DNA from: Chryseolinea serpens
Lineage (GTDB): Bacteria > Bacteroidota > Bacteroidia > Cytophagales > Cyclobacteriaceae
DNA: 64,000 nt
NCBI RefSeq assembly: GCF_900129725.1
Contig: NZ_FQWQ01000001.1
Span: 372,001-436,000 of the forward strand
Direction: 5' to 3'
Positions 45,142-53,941 of the stretch are shown here, piece by piece. The position numbers were made by a program, and so were the translations under genes. The notes below the pieces were generated by a model. It saw only the letters and a program-made list of their open reading frames with translations, did not search any database and was not told where the DNA came from. The first letter of the stretch is position 1. The number at the start of each line of letters is the position of its first letter.

Positions 45142-46155
45142 TTATTTTGATTTGGCGTCTTTATTGGCGTCGCCGTTTGTAGGATTCTTGTCAAGTCTGA
45201 ACCCGATGGTGATGAAGAGCTCCGGTCCCCACTTTTTCTCGTGCAACTGTTCATATCCCAAGTTAGACTTCACCACTTGAGTGCCGTCTGTTTTGTACTC
45301 GCCGCGTAGCACATATTTTTGGCTAAAATTAACTCCCGTGCCGACAGCTATGTTCGTTCCAAAGATTGCAGAAAGTCCAACACCACCGGAGAATGTGGTG
45401 AAATTGGTTGAGGCAATTGCGGTGAACGCGAGTTGGACGGGTCCTGGCTTCGTGAACGGATAATTAAACATGGCAGTGGGGCTCAGGTTGTCCCAGAACT
45501 TGGATTGGTCTGTGTGTTTCTTGGCCACATAGAATGAATCCGACTTGCCGATTTGTTGTGAATAGTATTGGTCATACTTGCTGATCACATTCGGTTGGTA
45601 GGTGAGGCCGAAATGAACCAGCCAGGGGGACTTTTCAATGGTTTTGAAAGTCTTCTCCCATTTGTTAGTTCCCCTCGTAATACGAACAGTGATCGTCTGG
45701 TTGGGCCGGAGGCTGAACAGAAGCTGTTTTGTAAAAGTTGTTGATGCAATGTTCGTGTTTGCCCAGGCGATACAGGCTGCATATTTCTTTTTATCGAGTT
45801 TATCGCGCGCGTTTTCGATGGCTTTTATTGTTTTCGGCACGTTGGTCTCGTCGGTTAGAGCGATCAGGCCGGTTACCGCCTCTATTAGGGGCTTGGTTTC
45901 GTCATCCTGAGAACAAGGTTGACCCTGAAGGCCACTAAATGAAAGCTTCGGAATTTCTTCTTCCTCCAGCATGATTTCGATCTTGTAATCTTGCTTGTCG
46001 GGCGTGAGCATACTCTTTACGAGTAAAAAAGGACTTGTCTTAAGGTCGATCGTTTCTGTGGTAACCGTTTTATCGCTTAGGTCGAAAACTATTTGTGCTT
46101 TCGAGGAAAGGCAGATCAATAAAAGGAGTGATAGCTGTAATGCGATTGTTTTCAT
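45142..46155 (-). CDS. secreted barrel-like protein of the SH3-subtilase operon
   Basis: 337 residues with a signal peptide (MKTIALQLSLLLLICLSSKAQ). The first 170 residues are mixed alpha/beta with a conserved-looking Cys pair (QPCSQDD and YAACIAW). The last 160 residues alternate strands, such as PVQLAFTAIASTNFTTFSGGVGLSAIFGTNIAVGTGVNF, and end PELFITIGFRLDK, the pattern of a small outer-membrane beta barrel. A charged Lys/Asn/Asp tail follows. It starts 45 bases after the subtilase stop and should be on the same transcript. I recognise no named family. Confidence 0.75.
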   Translation of the reverse strand: MKTIALQLSLLLLICLSSKAQIVFDLSDKTVTTETIDLKTSPFLLVKSMLTPDKQDYKIEIMLEEEEIPKLSFSGLQGQPCSQDDETKPLIEAVTGLIALTDETNVPKTIKAIENARDKLDKKKYAACIAWANTNIASTTFTKQLLFSLRPNQTITVRITRGTNKWEKTFKTIEKSPWLVHFGLTYQPNVISKYDQYYSQQIGKSDSFYVAKKHTDQSKFWDNLSPTAMFNYPFTKPGPVQLAFTAIASTNFTTFSGGVGLSAIFGTNIAVGTGVNFSQKYVLRGEYKTDGTQVVKSNLGYEQLHEKKWGPELFITIGFRLDKNPTNGDANKDAKSK

Positions 46156-46200
46156 ATGGATTTGTGTTTTGGAGGATTTCTTTTGCTGTGAATAAGGAAA

Positions 46201-47280
46201 CTAGGAATCACTTGAGGTATTTATAATCTTTTCCCGGATTAATTGGGTTGAAGGGGGAAAGCCGGTATCCCTGAATGTAATTCGAGCTAAAAGTGAGGCT
46301 GCGTCGAGATGATTATATTTCTTTCCTTTAGCCGTGGCCATCGATGCAAATAAGGCTACAAGTCCTGTGGTGTAAGCGCATGCGTGGGAGGTGCCTTGAG
46401 GGTCGACATGGGGAAAAAGATCTTTAAGAGCCTCGATAGGATATTCGCCCGGCGCAGTTACATTCACAGCCGGCCAGTAATTGGATGACAAGAGACGTTC
46501 GTAATTTCCGTTAACTTTTATCAGTCCATCCGCTGCAATAACTCCGGCGACGGTAGCGGGTATAATTTCGAAGTGAGGATTTCTGAAGGAATTGTTTCCT
46601 GCGGCAGCACAGAGCACGACATTTTCGTGTGATAAAATCCGTTTAATGGAGGCAACGGCGTCCAATTCAAACTGCTGGCCCAAGCCAAACGAAACAAGAC
46701 TGCAATTGATAACAAATTGTTTGTTGTTGTCCGCGTCTAAGATTTTTTCCGTTTCGTTCAGACCTTCTAAAAAATCCTGGCCTCGAATACCTCCATCATT
46801 TGTTATTTTTATGGAAATCAATTCGACCCCTGGGGCGACGCCGTGAATTGACCGTCCGCTGCCAAGAATGATGGAACTCATCAACGTTCCGTGTCCAAAA
46901 GTATCGGTGCCATCGTCTCCAATGACGGAGCGCTTGGTCATAGTCTTGCCAAAAAGATCCGGTGAATCTTCCCTGATTCCAGAATCCAACAGTATCACGG
47001 TAACCCCTTCGCCCTTGGAATGTGGCCAGACCAGGTCTATACCATAGTCTCCAATCCACCATTGATTGCCGGTGGTTTCGGATCTGCTGGTAGCTCCGCT
47101 CCAATAGTAGTTGCCGGCAGCATCCTTGAGCCAGGTAGTGACGCCCTCAAATTTGTCGCCCTGGTGTAGTTGCTCTTCAACCTCCAGTTCGCTCCCCGGT
47201 GCCAGATATTGATAAGTCGGTGCATTTACGCTGGGCTTACCTACCCTGACATTCAAATAGTCTTTTACGGTTACCTTCAT
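46201..47280 (-). CDS. SH3-domain subtilisin-like serine protease (S8), cytoplasmic
   Basis: 359 residues without a signal peptide or propeptide. Residues about 1-62 form a small SH3-like domain (KVTVKDYLNVRVGKPSVNAP to DAAGNYYWSG). The S8 catalytic triad is complete: Asp99 (VILLDSGI), His130 (DTFGHGTLM) and Ser298 (GTSHACAYTTG), with the oxyanion Asn229 (AAAGNN). The absence of a signal peptide is unusual, since most subtilases are secreted. It starts on the stop codon of the membrane protein gene (TGATG), so translation is coupled. Together with the neighbouring membrane and secreted proteins it may form a stress- or phage-responsive proteolytic unit (inference). Confidence 0.9.
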   Translation of the reverse strand: MKVTVKDYLNVRVGKPSVNAPTYQYLAPGSELEVEEQLHQGDKFEGVTTWLKDAAGNYYWSGATSRSETTGNQWWIGDYGIDLVWPHSKGEGVTVILLDSGIREDSPDLFGKTMTKRSVIGDDGTDTFGHGTLMSSIILGSGRSIHGVAPGVELISIKITNDGGIRGQDFLEGLNETEKILDADNNKQFVINCSLVSFGLGQQFELDAVASIKRILSHENVVLCAAAGNNSFRNPHFEIIPATVAGVIAADGLIKVNGNYERLLSSNYWPAVNVTAPGEYPIEALKDLFPHVDPQGTSHACAYTTGLVALFASMATAKGKKYNHLDAASLLARITFRDTGFPPSTQLIREKIINTSSDS

Positions 47281-48380
47281 CAGCCTTTGGGGTTAATCTG
47301 TTTTTTGTCATCTGCCTTCTTTTTGGCGCCGGTGTCTTCCGCGGGTGCAGGCGCAATGGAGGTGCGCAATTTCATGAGCTTATTCAGTAGGTCGAACCAA
47401 AAAGGTGCGCCAAGGGAAATGGCAAGAGCCGTGATACACCAACCCAGCACTGACAGAAGGAAATAACCCACCCTACAAAGGAAGTCGTCGCCTCTCCATT
47501 CGTAATTCTGAATCCCCATGCCGAGCAGCGAATTCAGCTCGTTGGCTTCCGCTATGAGTAGTTCCTGCTGCTCTTTAAGAGCTTTGTTGGCGTCTGTAGC
47601 GGCTTTCTCCAGCGAAGCCTTTTCCTTTAATTTTGTTGAATCTGTCTTTATCAGCTTGTCGATTTCGTTTTGCTGCTCTTCGAGTTCACGTTTAAGATCG
47701 GGATGAGCTTTCAGGAAATTGGCTGCCTGCTGAACCACTTGTGCCGTGAGCGTTGGATTGCTGGAGAGCTTGCTGACAATGACGATGGTGTCGACATTGA
47801 AAATAACCGCCAGCAAAAGGCCGACCGCCATTAACAGTATCTGTGTTTTCTTTTTATACCATCCGGACAGGCGCTCCATGGTATCGTCAAACCATTGTTC
47901 AAGACCGAGCTTGAATTTTTCAATGTCTCCTTGTGAAGTCGCCCAAAGGGATCTTAAATATTGGAACGTTTCTCCGTCCGACAACTTCTTCGTGTCATCC
48001 AGGCTCTCTCCTTTAAGTGCGATGTCGCCGTTTAATGTTGAATTGATTTTGGATCTGAAATCCTCGCCTGGTTTCGGAGATTCACCCCGAAGGATGTCGA
48101 TGACCACTTCGCTGAAATTTTTTGAACTCAGGTAAGAAGGGAATTTGTCCGCTTGTTCCTGCAGGTATTTTATTAAGGGCGCCTTAAAGAATTGCTTGCT
48201 CAACAGCGCGGTGCCGGTGTCGTCGTCGAGCATCCGCGTCAAAGCCTTTTTAAGCATGCCAGCCCGGAGGCGGATAATTTGGGCAGCCAAGATTTCTTGT
48301 AATATGGTTGCCAGCAGGCTATACAGCAGGTAGATGAAAACCAAGCTGATCACGATATCTAATGCAACTGATCCTGTCAT
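47280..48380 (-). CDS. inner-membrane protein with coiled coil, first gene of the subtilase operon
   Basis: 366 residues. One hydrophobic helix lies at the N-terminus (VALDIVISLVFIYLLYSLLA), a second near residue 190-212 (ILLMAVGLLLAVIFNV) and a third near 305-330 (VGYFLLSVLGWCITALAISL). Between the second and third is a long coiled coil (about 225-290, rich in Lys, Glu and Gln). The C-terminus contains GAPFWFDLLNKLMKLRTS, a motif I have seen in conserved membrane proteins of unknown function, then a Lys/Asp-rich tail. The periplasmic or cytoplasmic side of the coiled coil is not certain. It begins the three-gene unit with the protease and secreted protein. Confidence 0.8.
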   Translation of the reverse strand: MTGSVALDIVISLVFIYLLYSLLATILQEILAAQIIRLRAGMLKKALTRMLDDDTGTALLSKQFFKAPLIKYLQEQADKFPSYLSSKNFSEVVIDILRGESPKPGEDFRSKINSTLNGDIALKGESLDDTKKLSDGETFQYLRSLWATSQGDIEKFKLGLEQWFDDTMERLSGWYKKKTQILLMAVGLLLAVIFNVDTIVIVSKLSSNPTLTAQVVQQAANFLKAHPDLKRELEEQQNEIDKLIKTDSTKLKEKASLEKAATDANKALKEQQELLIAEANELNSLLGMGIQNYEWRGDDFLCRVGYFLLSVLGWCITALAISLGAPFWFDLLNKLMKLRTSIAPAPAEDTGAKKKADDKKQINPKG

Positions 48381-48783
48381 AAAGGTTAGTGTTAGTCGAT
48401 AGTAAAATAAGACCGTCGAGAGGTAAACGATGGCAGCTCAATCAGACTGGAATAGTCTGAACATGGAGCACTACTGATTTTAGAAAACTTAAAAGGTCTG
48501 TCGCTGCGTTTACCTGGGTCAAATGTATTGCCCATGGATGGACACGGGAATACCCATGCGTGGGGATTTTCACGCGATGGCTGTGCTTTCTTCAGGGAGA
48601 GGGTTACTCACACGTCATCCCAATTCGTGAATCCTGTTCATGATTAGTTTGAACTTAGCGTTCTTCTTTATAAATTGATAAGAGAATTTCATTCTGGATA
48701 AATACCCTCCCATGGGTATGGTTTACGCTGGGCGATATCGATAATTTTGATGTATATCATTTAACAAACCAAATTATTTCAAA
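48381..48783. other. intergenic region between two divergent operons
   Basis: 403 bases containing the promoters of the subtilase operon (leftward) and the unknown/kinase operon (rightward). A small hairpin ATACCC / GGGTAT lies at 48702-48719. The words CCCATG and GGGTAT recur around 48530-48570 and 48710. No gene is visible. Confidence 0.5.
48742..48749 (+). promoter_or_regulatory. TAATTTTG -7 element
   Basis: TAATTTTG matches the -7 consensus, 34 bases upstream of the ATG at 48784. TTTA at 48722-48725 is a near -33 match at a 16- or 17-base spacing. The ATACCC/GGGTAT hairpin immediately upstream could be an activator site, for instance for the response regulator of the same operon. Confidence 0.45.
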
Positions 48784-49455
48784 ATGAACACCTACACCAC
48801 CACCGACGTTATTCCTGAGCTTGTAACAGGTTTCGATCTTAACAATCCGGGAACAGAACAGCATCCAGTGTATCAATTTGTATACGCTTCTCAATTGTAC
48901 GGCAGCGTCCTTTTCGCAATCTATGGGCGATTTGAAACCACTAAGGATGGAGACAACTATTTGCTCAAGGCAGTAAATCTTAAACTTCTGAATTACCAGG
49001 GTGTTATAAACATCGGATTTACGGGGGAAGAGCCCGTCTATTCGACGATCAATAAAGAATCGGGCGAGGAGGCTAGAATTTATTTTGGTGTCACGGCAAT
49101 GAGTAGTCTGCGCGAGGCACGTGCGCCCATCGAACCATACTTGCCCGTTGTGAAAGGAACGCGTTGTACAATTACATTCTGCCGTATACTTTATGCCCTT
49201 CCAGGGTTTAACGCGCCGCCACCTGGCAACACAAATGATGGAGAAATATACAGGAAGCCGTCTAATGTGACCACTCCAGATGGAATGTTTTTTGACCCTG
49301 AGTTTCATGGAAGAAGCGGCGTGGATTATTTTCTGAATCCATTGCGGCCGGGCATGGCTGGTTATGAAAAAGTGACCTTGGAGAATCTAAGAGATAAAAA
49401 TAATCGACTCGGTTCGCCGCGTTGTAGCCAAAGTGTTGTGAAGCTATACATCTGA
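48784..49455 (+). CDS. unknown protein coupled to a two-component system
   Basis: 223 residues, no signal peptide, no membrane segment and no recognised family. It is beta-rich at the start (QFVYASQLYGSVLFAIYGRFETT, NYLLKAVNLKLLNYQGVINIGF) with a Pro/Gly-rich region in the second half (LPGFNAPPPGNTNDGEIYRKP). The stop overlaps the kinase start (TGATG), so it is translated together with the two-component system. It may be the signal receptor, an inhibitor or the effector of that pathway. No similarity to the neighbouring subtilase operon genes is visible. Confidence 0.7.
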   Translation: MNTYTTTDVIPELVTGFDLNNPGTEQHPVYQFVYASQLYGSVLFAIYGRFETTKDGDNYLLKAVNLKLLNYQGVINIGFTGEEPVYSTINKESGEEARIYFGVTAMSSLREARAPIEPYLPVVKGTRCTITFCRILYALPGFNAPPPGNTNDGEIYRKPSNVTTPDGMFFDPEFHGRSGVDYFLNPLRPGMAGYEKVTLENLRDKNNRLGSPRCSQSVVKLYI

Positions 49456-51317
49456 TGGATCGCCGAGCGGGATGGATAGCGCTCCTGGTGTTCTCGGGTC
49501 TGACGATCGCCCGTGGTAATGATCTCGAGCCCTATTTCTCCGCTCTCAAACAACTGAAATTCAACGAGGCAAAACACGTCGCGCTGCTGGAAGAGGATAG
49601 CGCGCTGCGGATAGAGATGATTCAGCTTGCAGACTTGCTCTTTTATGCGGGGCAGAGAGACAAGAAATATTTTGTGCCATCGGAGAGCGCCCCATCAGGT
49701 GTGAACAAGGAGCGGATATTGATTTTTAGGAACCTGAATCGGGGATACTACAGCTTGTTTTACGATCAGCTCAAGGGAAATGCCTACAAGAGTTTTTACG
49801 AGGCAAATCATCAGGCGCAGAAACTGGATGATTCAGCATTGGTCAAGGCAAGTGTCTACGCGTTCTTAAAGTACTATGGATTTGAGATCGCTCAGAATAG
49901 CAATTCTTGTCTGGTATACGTGAAATCTTTGGAGCGTCTCCGAAGTGACCGCATTGATGATCTTTGGCTCACCCTCTATAGGATGATTTTCTACTCCAAG
50001 TCAATAAATGGTTTGGACAGAGCGTACTTCACCTTGAATTTGGATCAGTACGAAAGCAGTGTCGACAAAGATAGCCCACTTTTAGCTTGCCTATTTTATG
50101 AAAAGGCGCTTAAATTCTATTTAAGCAATGACCTCGACAACGCGAAAAGCTATTATCAGAAAACGGTTACACAGTCGGCACAGCATCCCTTTCTGAACAC
50201 TGAACGATTTCTGTCGTTGATGAAGTTGATGCAGATTGCCATTAAACAAGGGAATCTGCAGGATGCAAGGAATTATCTAAACCAGGCAAGCCTCGAGGTA
50301 AACCAAGCCGATACGCTGAGGTCCAATTATTATATGAACATCAATGGATCTCTGTTATTGCATGCTGAAAGCAAGAATGACAGTGCCTATCGATTGTTGA
50401 AGAAAGCGTATGAACAGGATTTTCAACTCGATTTCAGAAGGAACACACTCGACATAAACAGGCTGACGGTGGAGTTGGAGACCCAGGAAAAGGAAAATGC
50501 CAACCTGAAATTACGCGAAAGCAGGACGACGCTAATTTTCGCTCTGGGTGGAGCGGTTATTCTTTGTTTGATGAGTTATTTGGCCTACACAAATCAAAAA
50601 TCTAAAAACAAGGTACAACGAAAAGAAAAAGAAGTGCAAGCGATGAAACTCGCGAAGGTGCTGAAAGATCAGGAATTGTTTGGCATCGATGCCATGATTG
50701 AAGGTCAGGAAAAGGAAAGACAACGCATAGCCAACGACTTACACGACAATCTGGGAAGCCTTCTGGCTACGGTGAAGCTTCATTTTCAGAGCCTGAAAAC
50801 GAAGAAAGACCGTTTGGAACCCGACCAGGATCACCTGCTGCAGAAAACGAACGAACTCATTGATGAGGCCTATCAAAAAGTGCGCGCCATGGCCCACAGC
50901 AAGAACGTGGGAGTCAATGCCCAGGAAGGACTGCTGCCGGCGGTGAAGACCTTTGCCGCAAAGATTTCTATTAGCAATGAATTAGTCATCGAGGTCGAAG
51001 AACATGGAATGGAAGGACGACTGGAGAGCTCACTGGAGATCACCATGTTCAGAATCATACAGGAATTGGTCACCAACATCATCAAGCATGCGCAGGCGAC
51101 CGAGGCCATTATTCATTTAACGCAACACGAAGACCTGATCAATATCATGGTGGAAGACAATGGAATCGGTTTTGACATCGGCTTGATAAAGCCTGGAGAA
51201 AGTATGGGCTTGTACTCCATCCAAAGAAGAATCGAAAATTTGGGAGGGCAGGTAACGATCGATTCCATCGCCGAAAAAGGAACTGCCGTCATCATTGATG
51301 TCCCGCTAACCACATGA
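49455..51317 (+). CDS. NarX-type sensor histidine kinase with TPR-like sensor
   Basis: 620 residues. A signal sequence (about 1-20) leads into a helical, TPR-like periplasmic region of about 330 residues (for example YEKALKFYLSNDLDNAKSYYQKTV). A single membrane helix follows (TLIFALGGAVILCLMSYLAY, about 354-373), then a coiled coil and the HisKA_3 dimerisation domain with His430 (ERQRIANDLHDNLGSLLA). The C-terminal HATPase_c domain has IIQELVTNIIKHA (N box), VEDNGIGFD (G1) and GMGLYSI-like SMGLYSIQRRIENLGG. It overlaps the response regulator gene by 4 bases (ATGA) and follows the unknown protein in one operon. Confidence 0.93.
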   Translation: MDRRAGWIALLVFSGLTIARGNDLEPYFSALKQLKFNEAKHVALLEEDSALRIEMIQLADLLFYAGQRDKKYFVPSESAPSGVNKERILIFRNLNRGYYSLFYDQLKGNAYKSFYEANHQAQKLDDSALVKASVYAFLKYYGFEIAQNSNSCLVYVKSLERLRSDRIDDLWLTLYRMIFYSKSINGLDRAYFTLNLDQYESSVDKDSPLLACLFYEKALKFYLSNDLDNAKSYYQKTVTQSAQHPFLNTERFLSLMKLMQIAIKQGNLQDARNYLNQASLEVNQADTLRSNYYMNINGSLLLHAESKNDSAYRLLKKAYEQDFQLDFRRNTLDINRLTVELETQEKENANLKLRESRTTLIFALGGAVILCLMSYLAYTNQKSKNKVQRKEKEVQAMKLAKVLKDQELFGIDAMIEGQEKERQRIANDLHDNLGSLLATVKLHFQSLKTKKDRLEPDQDHLLQKTNELIDEAYQKVRAMAHSKNVGVNAQEGLLPAVKTFAAKISISNELVIEVEEHGMEGRLESSLEITMFRIIQELVTNIIKHAQATEAIIHLTQHEDLINIMVEDNGIGFDIGLIKPGESMGLYSIQRRIENLGGQVTIDSIAEKGTAVIIDVPLTT

Positions 51318-51925
51318 TCCGACTCGTCATTGCCGAAGATCACAATGCCCTTATCGATGGGGTCAAACTCCTTTTGGAGCACGAGCAGGATATTCAATTT
51401 GTGGGGTATGCGAACAACGGTCGCGAATTGTGCGATCTGGTAAAGCTTAAAAAGCCGGACGTTGTCATTACCGATATCCGCATGCCCATTATGGACGGCA
51501 TCACAGCGACCCGACTTATTCTGAAGACCGATCCCAATACAAAAGTGATTGCTTTTACGATGTTTGATCAGGACGACGCCGTTCAGCAAATGTTGGAGGC
51601 CGGAGCGAGAGGATACATTTTGAAGAATTCAAATTTAAGTGAGCTGTTGTTTGCCATCCGGACGGTGTACATGAACAATTACTACTACGACGCCGGCATT
51701 ACGGTTTCAGGGGGCGAAAAAAAAGAAAAGGCCCTTCTCACAAAGCGGCAGATTGAGATTCTGAAATTGATCGCCCTCGGCAAAACAAATCAGGAAATCG
51801 GCGATCAGTTATTCATTGGAAAGACCACGGTGGAGACGCACCGGAAAAATATGATCCGAATTCTCAATCTTAAAGGCGCCGGGGAATTGCTTCGCTACGC
51901 CTTAGAAAGCAAGTACAAGTTTTAG
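51314..51925 (+). CDS. NarL/LuxR family response regulator
   Basis: 203 residues. The receiver domain carries the phosphorylation site Asp54 (VVITDIRMPIMDG), with acidic residues in IAEDH and the Lys in GYILKNSN. The LuxR-type helix-turn-helix is LTKRQIEILKLIALGKTNQEIGDQLFIGKTTVETHRKNM. It is the partner of the preceding NarX-type kinase; the 4-base overlap makes the pair translationally coupled. Likely targets are its own operon or the divergent subtilase operon, but no site was identified. Confidence 0.94.
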   Translation: MIRLVIAEDHNALIDGVKLLLEHEQDIQFVGYANNGRELCDLVKLKKPDVVITDIRMPIMDGITATRLILKTDPNTKVIAFTMFDQDDAVQQMLEAGARGYILKNSNLSELLFAIRTVYMNNYYYDAGITVSGGEKKEKALLTKRQIEILKLIALGKTNQEIGDQLFIGKTTVETHRKNMIRILNLKGAGELLRYALESKYKF

Positions 51926-52216
51926 ATCCCATCTGGAAATTAGATACGTTCCCTTATGATGTGCGCGTCACGACTGTCATTGACATACTCGTTGGTTAGA
52001 TGTCGCGGTTCGTTACATCCCAATACAAAATCTGCTCAATACAGAACGTCAACACGTTAGGTAGGTCGCGCAACAAACGACCACCAAAAATTGCCTAGGC
52101 ATCGTTGGAAGGACATAAACAAACCCGAAAAAGACGGAAAAAAACCAAGTTCCGTGGCCCCCAGTCTGTTTAATTAAGGTACAATATTCTATCTTAGCGA
52201 CCTTTTAGAATTCAAT

Positions 52217-53872
52217 ATGGCCGAAGAAAAGAGTTTGAACTTCCTGGAAGAGATCATAGAGTCCGACTTGAAGAATGGAAAATACAAGAACATCGCTACG
52301 CGATTTCCGCCGGAGCCCAATGGCTACCTGCATTTGGGCCATGCCAAGAGCATTTGCCTGAACTTTGGGCTAGCCTTGAAATATGGAGGCAAAACAAACC
52401 TGCGTTTTGATGATACTAACCCGGTGACGGAAGAAACCGAGTATGTGGAGAGTATTAAAGGGGACGTGAAGTGGTTGGGATTTCATTGGTCCGAAGAACT
52501 CTACGCTTCCGATTACTTCGACCAGCTGTATACCTATGCTCACATTTTAATAGATAAGGGACTGGCCTACGTAGATGACAGCACAAGCGAAGAGATGGCA
52601 GCTAAAAAAGGAACGCCTACTCAGCCAGGAACAGATAGCCCTTATCGTAGTCGATCGATTGAGGAAAACAAGAGGCTTTTCACAGAGATGAAGGATGGTA
52701 AGTACCCGGATGGGTCAAAAGTCCTTCGCGCCAAAATAGACATGTCTCACACCAACATGCTCATGCGCGACCCGGTGATCTACCGCGTCAAACACGCCCA
52801 TCATCACCGAACAGGCGACAAGTGGTGCATTTATCCCATGTACGATTTTGCCCACGGCCAAAGTGATTCTATCGAGCAGATTACGCACAGCATTTGCACG
52901 CTTGAGTTTGTTCCGCACCGCGAATTGTATGACTGGCTTATAGAGAAACTCGACATATACCCTTCGCATCAGTATGAGTTCGCCAGACTCAACATGACCT
53001 ATACCATGATGAGTAAGCGCAAGCTTTTGCAATTGGTGAATGAGAAGCATGTAACGGGTTGGGATGATCCTCGCATGCCGACGTTAAGTGCTGCACGCAG
53101 GAGAGGCTACACGCCCGAGGCTATTCGCGAGTTTTGCGATCGAATTGGAGTGGCCAAACGCGACAATCTGATTGATATCGGTCTGCTTGAGTTCTGTTTG
53201 CGAGAACACCTGAACAAGATCGCTGAGCGACGAATGGTGGTGTTCGATCCATTGAAAGTGGTAATCACCAATTACCCCGACGGCAAATCTGAATTGCTCA
53301 GAAGCGAGAATCTGCCTGAAGGAGATTCGACCCGCGAGCTTCCCTTTGGGCGAGAACTCTGGATTGAACGCGATGACTTTATGGAGGTTCCGGCGAAGAA
53401 ATATTTCCGCCTTGCGCCAGGCCAAATGGTGCGTTTGAAGAGCGCGTTCATTGTCAAGTGCGAAGAGTTCATCAAAGACGCGACTGGAACGGTAACAGAG
53501 CTGCGTTGTACTTACGTGCCCGAAAGTCGTAGCGGTTCCGATACATCAGGAATTCATGTGAAGGGCGTCATTCATTGGGTGAGTGCGCAACATGCAATAC
53601 CCGCGGAAATTCGCTTGTATGATCGCCTCTTTGTAACGGAAGATATGAATGCCATCGAGGATGATTTTAAAAATCACCTTAATCCTAATTCCTTGCAGAT
53701 TCTGAAAACGGTTTATGCTGAACCCGAACTTGCCAAATCGAAAATAGGCGAGCATTTCCAGTTTTTGCGCATGGGATATTTCTGCCTCGATGCTGATGCT
53801 ACTTCGGATAAATTGATCTTTAACCGTACAGTGACGTTGAGGGACACCTGGACGAAGGAAGGGGGGAAATAA
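52217..53872 (+). CDS. glnS: glutamine--tRNA ligase
   Basis: 551 residues, normal length for the enzyme. It charges tRNA-Gln with glutamine. Class I synthetase motifs are PPEPNGYLHLGHAKS (HIGH equivalent) and MSKRKL (KMSKS equivalent); the core includes NLRFDDTNPVTEE and LEFVPHRELYDWL, and the C-terminal anticodon-binding beta barrels are complete. A Bacteroidota-like -7 sequence TATCTTAG (one mismatch) lies at 52190-52197. The stop codon is inside a terminator-like palindrome. Confidence 0.97.
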   Translation: MAEEKSLNFLEEIIESDLKNGKYKNIATRFPPEPNGYLHLGHAKSICLNFGLALKYGGKTNLRFDDTNPVTEETEYVESIKGDVKWLGFHWSEELYASDYFDQLYTYAHILIDKGLAYVDDSTSEEMAAKKGTPTQPGTDSPYRSRSIEENKRLFTEMKDGKYPDGSKVLRAKIDMSHTNMLMRDPVIYRVKHAHHHRTGDKWCIYPMYDFAHGQSDSIEQITHSICTLEFVPHRELYDWLIEKLDIYPSHQYEFARLNMTYTMMSKRKLLQLVNEKHVTGWDDPRMPTLSAARRRGYTPEAIREFCDRIGVAKRDNLIDIGLLEFCLREHLNKIAERRMVVFDPLKVVITNYPDGKSELLRSENLPEGDSTRELPFGRELWIERDDFMEVPAKKYFRLAPGQMVRLKSAFIVKCEEFIKDATGTVTELRCTYVPESRSGSDTSGIHVKGVIHWVSAQHAIPAEIRLYDRLFVTEDMNAIEDDFKNHLNPNSLQILKTVYAEPELAKSKIGEHFQFLRMGYFCLDADATSDKLIFNRTVTLRDTWTKEGGK

Positions 53873-53881
53873 TTTCCCCCC
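53861..53881. terminator. perfect palindrome over the glnS stop codon
   Basis: Six G and AAAT, then a mirror ATTT and six C, form a perfect 10-bp stem around one base, with the TAA stop in the apex. No T run follows. It likely ends glnS transcription or protects the 3' end. Confidence 0.55.
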
Positions 53882-53941
53882 TGCTAATGATTCGTACTAG
53901 ACGATTGACTACAAACGTCTTCAAGCTTAACGACATTAACC

